64,000 nt of DNA from JAHCHG01 sp038251885 (GTDB lineage Bacteria; Acidobacteriota; Blastocatellia; Pyrinomonadales; Pyrinomonadaceae): positions 11,662 to 75,661 of the forward strand of contig JBBSAX010000002.1 in NCBI GenBank assembly GCA_038251885.1. Direction: 5' to 3'. The position numbers and the translations under genes were made by a program. The notes beneath the pieces were generated by a model, which saw nothing but the letters and a program-made list of their open reading frames with translations, had not been told where the DNA came from and searched no databases. Positions 60,912-64,000 of the stretch are shown here, piece after piece; the stretch's first letter is position 1; every line of letters begins with the position of its first letter.

Positions 60912-62447
60912 ATGTCTAACTTTTCATTAATTAACAACAGTTCATCGTCAATTGCACAATCGAAATTGGCTGGCACAAGCAGCCAACTTAACAAAACTTT
61001 GCAGCGTTTGTCTTCGGGTTTGCGTATTACGCGATCCGGTGATGATGCAGCTGGTTTGGCAATCGCCAATACCTTCCGCAGCGATGTCAGTGTTTTGTCG
61101 CAAGGCGTTCGTAACGCAAACGATGGTCTTTCAACGCTTCAAATCGTTGACGGCGGATTAAACACGATTTCGGGCTTGCTCGACCGTGCTGCTTCGCTCG
61201 CTTCACAATCTGCTTCAGGAACATTTACCGGCGACCGCGATACACTTCAATCGGAACTCGGCAAAGTATTATCTGAAGTTGATAGACAAGCGCAAAACAT
61301 CGGTTTGGGCGGAATCGCCGGAACTGCGGAAGGTCGTTTCAACAAAGCGATTGACGTATTCATCGGCGGCGGTGCTTCGGCAAATGCAGCCGGAAACGCT
61401 GTTTCCATTGACTTATCAAACAGCCGCGTTGACAAAACCGGTTTGAACTTAAATCAGATCAATATCGGCAACGGAACAGGAAATGTTACCGGCGCACAAG
61501 ATATTACGGGCGGAATCACAGCCGCAGAAACAATCTCATTTCAATCGGTCGGTTCGAGCGGACAATTGAATACCTTTTCGGTTTCATTGTCAGCCGGAGC
61601 AACCGCTTCAAATGCTTTAGATACGATCAATAACGACGCAAATGTTCAAGGTGCAGGAATTAAAGCTTCTTTGGACGATAACGGAAAATTGGTCTTAGGT
61701 TCATCGAAATTCTTTTCAGTATCATCTGATACAGCAGATGGCGCAGGTCAAACAGGTATTGCCGGTGCCGGTGCTGCTATCAATGATGCTGCAATCTCTG
61801 GTGCTGCTAACAAACAAGCTGTTGCAATCAGCGGCGGTGCAAATATTCCGACTAATCAAACACTCAGTTTTTCGGGTGAAAAAATCGGTTATGCCGGTTC
61901 ATCGAAAAATGTTTCGTTTGCGGCTCAAGCTACAGCTGCTGCGGGTGCAACTGCTGCAACCAATGCAGTCAATAACGATGTTGATCTTCGTGCCGCAGGT
62001 GTTTTCGCTGTTCAAACTAAAGCTGACGGTTCGGAAGTCGCCTTCGTTTCATTGAAGGAATTCAATCTTGCAGTTTCCAGCGATTCAACTGTTGGCATTG
62101 ATAACAACATTGATGCTCTGCAAACACAAACAGCAGTCGGCGGTGCAGTTTTGACCGGCGGCGAACAGGGCGGAAAAGATGCTATTGACGCGATCAAAGC
62201 GGCTGTTGCATCGCTCGGTCAAGTTCAAGGTAAAGTTGGTGCGGGACAAAACAACCTGACACAGGCGATTGACCTTGCTTCAACCCAAATCACCAACTTC
62301 CAGGCGGCTGAATCGGCGATTCGTGATGCAGACATTGCAGCCGAAGCATCGAACTTAGCTCGCTTAAATACATTGCAACAAGCTGGTGTTTCGGCTCTGG
62401 CGCAAGCAAACCAATCAAGCCAATCACTTCTTTCATTACTTCGGTAA
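60912..62447 (+). CDS. fliC: Flagellin (filament protein)
   Basis: From ATG 60912 (GGAGG 11 bases upstream) the protein has 511 residues. The N-terminal D0/D1 part has NKTLQRLSSGLRITRSGDDA, then AGLAIANTFRSDVSVLSQGV and RNANDGLSTLQIVDGGLN. The C-terminal part is ESAIRDADIAAEASNLARLN, then TLQQAGVSALAQANQSSQSL. The variable middle (about 200-400) has two flagellin IN-type modules (SLDDNGKLVLGS and QTKADGSEVAF) that look like an internal duplication. It is secreted by the flagellar system and polymerises into the filament. A sigma-28 promoter and a CsrA-type leader precede it. Confidence 0.96.
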   Translation: MSNFSLINNSSSSIAQSKLAGTSSQLNKTLQRLSSGLRITRSGDDAAGLAIANTFRSDVSVLSQGVRNANDGLSTLQIVDGGLNTISGLLDRAASLASQSASGTFTGDRDTLQSELGKVLSEVDRQAQNIGLGGIAGTAEGRFNKAIDVFIGGGASANAAGNAVSIDLSNSRVDKTGLNLNQINIGNGTGNVTGAQDITGGITAAETISFQSVGSSGQLNTFSVSLSAGATASNALDTINNDANVQGAGIKASLDDNGKLVLGSSKFFSVSSDTADGAGQTGIAGAGAAINDAAISGAANKQAVAISGGANIPTNQTLSFSGEKIGYAGSSKNVSFAAQATAAAGATAATNAVNNDVDLRAAGVFAVQTKADGSEVAFVSLKEFNLAVSSDSTVGIDNNIDALQTQTAVGGAVLTGGEQGGKDAIDAIKAAVASLGQVQGKVGAGQNNLTQAIDLASTQITNFQAAESAIRDADIAAEASNLARLNTLQQAGVSALAQANQSSQSLLSLLR

Positions 62448-62482
62448 TTGATTGAAAAAGTTGATACTCCCACGAAATCATT

Positions 62483-62520
62483 GGCGAAGATTGGCAATTT
62501 ATTGTCGGTCTTCGCCTTTG
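62483..62520 (+). terminator. Hairpin after flagellin gene
   Basis: An 8-bp stem GGCGAAGA / TCTTCGCC (62483-62490 with 62509-62516) with an 18-base loop is followed by a modest TTTG run. It lies 36 bases after the flagellin stop and before the strong Shine-Dalgarno of flaG. It may partly terminate or protect the flagellin mRNA. Confidence 0.5.
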
Positions 62521-62556
62521 AACTTTGAAAAAATATCAACTTGAGGAGGTTTGAAT

Positions 62557-62892
62557 ATGTCAATTATAAGTTCGATTCAACCTGTTGACTTTCCTGTATC
62601 TTTTGAAAAAGTAACTGAAAAGGTCGAAAAACCTGAAGTAAAAATTCAAAATGATTTACCGAAAAATGAAAGCCGTGATAATTCCGAAAAACTGCAAGAA
62701 TTAAAATCAGTTTTGGAAGAAAACAATATTTCGCTTTCGTTTAGTCAGGATGAAGAGACAAAAGCACTTGTTGTCAAATTGGTTGATAAAATCACGGGTG
62801 AAGCGATTATCCAGATTCCCACGGAAGTTTCACTCAAATTAACGGCGGTCAACGCCAAATTACAAGGGAATTTTTTGGATGAAAAATCCTAA
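62557..62892 (+). CDS. flaG: FlaG family flagellar protein
   Basis: From ATG 62557 (AGGAGG 7 bases upstream, the best Shine-Dalgarno of the cluster) the protein has 111 residues. The N-terminal half is charged and flexible (KVTEKVEKPEVKIQNDLP). The C-terminal half is the FlaG domain: NISLSFSQDEETKALVVKLV, then GEAIIQIPTEVSLKLTAVN, with the I-R/Q-Q-I-P motif of the family (here IIQIP). FlaG limits filament length in some bacteria and is commonly encoded between flagellin and fliD, as here. Confidence 0.88.
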   Translation: MSIISSIQPVDFPVSFEKVTEKVEKPEVKIQNDLPKNESRDNSEKLQELKSVLEENNISLSFSQDEETKALVVKLVDKITGEAIIQIPTEVSLKLTAVNAKLQGNFLDEKS

Positions 62893-62897
62893 TTAAA

Positions 62898-63032
62898 CCG
62901 GGAGCGCAAGCATCTTGCTTGCAATGAGCGCGATAGCGCGAAAAAGCGATTGCATTTAATAAACTCAATTCTATGCAAAAGTAGTTCCGCCGCTCACGCG
63001 GCGGTTGCAAGCAGGGATGCTTGCGCTCCCGG
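62898..63032. repeat. Palindromic element family B, copy 6 (between flaG and fliD)
   Basis: Outer arms CCGGGAGCGCA and TGCGCTCCCGG are perfect. Inner hairpin on the left is AGCATCTTGCTT; the right reads AAGCAGGGATGCTT, a slightly diverged inverse. The second hairpin is GCGCGATAGCGC. It fills almost the whole gap up to the fliD start. Confidence 0.92.
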
Positions 63033-63046
63033 CAATTACTAAAGTT

Positions 63047-64000
63047 ATGGCAACAAATGTAAGTTTCAGCGGATTGGGAAGCGGCATTGATTTCGGCGTT
63101 GTGCGGGATTCGATTTTGACGCAGCGTGCTGCTCCGATCACACAATTGCAGTCGAAAGTCGGCAATTACAACGGACGAATCGAAGCACTAAAACAATTGA
63201 ATACTTCGCTTGCAGCTTTAACTGCTTCGGCGGAAACCTTGACCAATCGAGAATTAGGAACGGGACGCAACGGTGTAACGAGCGATGCGGCAGTTGCTAA
63301 CGCTTCGGCGACAAGCAAAGCTGTTCTCGGAAATTTCGACTTAAATGTAACGCGCATTGCGACGAATTTAACCCAATCCTCGCGCAATTATTCGTCCAAA
63401 ACCGATCCGTTTTTAGCGGGCGGCGCGACGACCGGAACATTTGAACTGCAAAAAGGCGGCGTAAGTCCCGGAACAACGATCACGATTGATGCCACAAACA
63501 ACTCTTTAGAAGGTTTGCGGGACGCGATAAATACGGCAAATGCCGGAGTTACGGCAAATATCGTTGACATCAAAGGCGACGGCACGGAACTTCAACTCGT
63601 CTTAAATTCAAACGAAACCGGCGACACCGGGCGCGTCGAACTCGTTGAAACTTCAACAACCGGAACAGGCGCGGATTTGAATCTGCGTTCGCTGAATCCG
63701 CCGGACGGAGATTTTACAAAATTAAACGCGGCTTTTACAGTCAATGGTTTGAGTCTGACTCGTCCGACAAATGCGATTTCCGATGCAGTTACAGGCGTAA
63801 ATTTAACGCTCAAAAAAGCCGGAAATTCGACAATTACGATCACGCAATCAACCGACATTGAAAATAAACTGCGCGGTTTCATCAATGCTTACAATGCGAT
63901 TCAGGATTTCGTCGCCGGACAATATAAAAAGGACGCAAAAGATCGTCCGACCGGAATTCTCGCCGGAGATTCGACCTTGCGCGGAATTCAGCAGCAACTA
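63047..64000 (+). CDS. fliD: Flagellar filament cap protein FliD (3' end outside window)
   Basis: The frame is open from ATG 63047 to the window edge (318 codons). It starts ATNVSFSGLGSGIDFGVVRD, then QLQSKVGNYNGRIEALKQLN with the FliD N-terminal D0/D1 pattern; most of the filament-capping middle domain is present (TITIDATNNSLEGLRDAINT, ADLNLRSLN). The C-terminal third is missing. FliD caps the filament and helps flagellin folding at the tip. fliS, often next, would lie outside the window. Because the frame has no stop codon here it is easily overlooked. Confidence 0.93.
   Translation, partial: MATNVSFSGLGSGIDFGVVRDSILTQRAAPITQLQSKVGNYNGRIEALKQLNTSLAALTASAETLTNRELGTGRNGVTSDAAVANASATSKAVLGNFDLNVTRIATNLTQSSRNYSSKTDPFLAGGATTGTFELQKGGVSPGTTITIDATNNSLEGLRDAINTANAGVTANIVDIKGDGTELQLVLNSNETGDTGRVELVETSTTGTGADLNLRSLNPPDGDFTKLNAAFTVNGLSLTRPTNAISDAVTGVNLTLKKAGNSTITITQSTDIENKLRGFINAYNAIQDFVAGQYKKDAKDRPTGILAGDSTLRGIQQQL

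Overview
The window looks like chromosomal DNA of a motile, diderm, polysaccharide-degrading heterotroph, most likely an Acidobacteriota member of the Blastocatellia/Pyrinomonadales type. This placement is inferred. The evidence is two large Oar-like TonB-dependent receptors with N-terminal carboxypeptidase-regulatory domains, no SusD partner, TPR proteins beside both receptors, SPI- and lipobox-type export signals, and AT-leaning codon use. No rRNA, tRNA or CRISPR array was seen.

Region 1 (1-24.5 kb, + strand) is an alpha-glucan (starch/maltodextrin) locus. It starts with the end of a ROK-family gene, then a TonB-dependent receptor, two TPR proteins and a tandem pair of paralogous small secreted proteins. 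The enzymes are two cyclomaltodextrinase/neopullulanase-like GH13 enzymes flanking a GH77 amylomaltase (malQ), a third exported GH13, and a large exported glucoamylase (GH15) fused to a CBM48-like module and a CE1-type esterase. An MFS sugar transporter of the GPH type completes the set. A REP-associated tyrosine transposase (RAYT) with cognate palindromic elements on both sides sits inside this locus. The logic is polymer binding and uptake, periplasmic hydrolysis, symport, then cytoplasmic or periplasmic glucan processing.

Region 2 (24.6-32.3 kb, - strand) is an apparent operon. A secreted GH3 beta-glucosidase fused to a GH144-type glucanase domain is followed by a xylFGH-type ABC sugar transporter. 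The enzyme family pairing suggests beta-1,2-glucan breakdown and monosaccharide import.

Region 3 (32.3-41.1 kb) has a TPR protein convergent with a second TonB-dependent receptor, a LacI-family regulator divergent from that receptor, and an exported GH31 alpha-glucosidase.

Region 4 (41.3-64 kb, + strand) is a long flagellar cluster: flhA, flhF, flhG, fliA, fliM, fliN, a small membrane protein, flgF, flgG, flgA, flgH, flgI, flgJ (with an M23 peptidase domain), flgM, flgN, flgK, flgL, fliW, csrA, motA, motB, flagellin, flaG and partial fliD. A convincing sigma-28 promoter precedes flagellin. Its leader carries two GGA sites, one in a hairpin loop and one in the Shine-Dalgarno, which fits CsrA/FliW control encoded about 2 kb upstream.

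The most unusual property is the density of palindromic intergenic elements. At least five families occur, each built of two inverted arms, and many gene junctions of the flagellar cluster contain one. Family B has constant ends but a variable inner hairpin that stays self-complementary between copies. One dispersed repeat also supplies signal-peptide coding sequence to two unrelated genes in two different reading frames.
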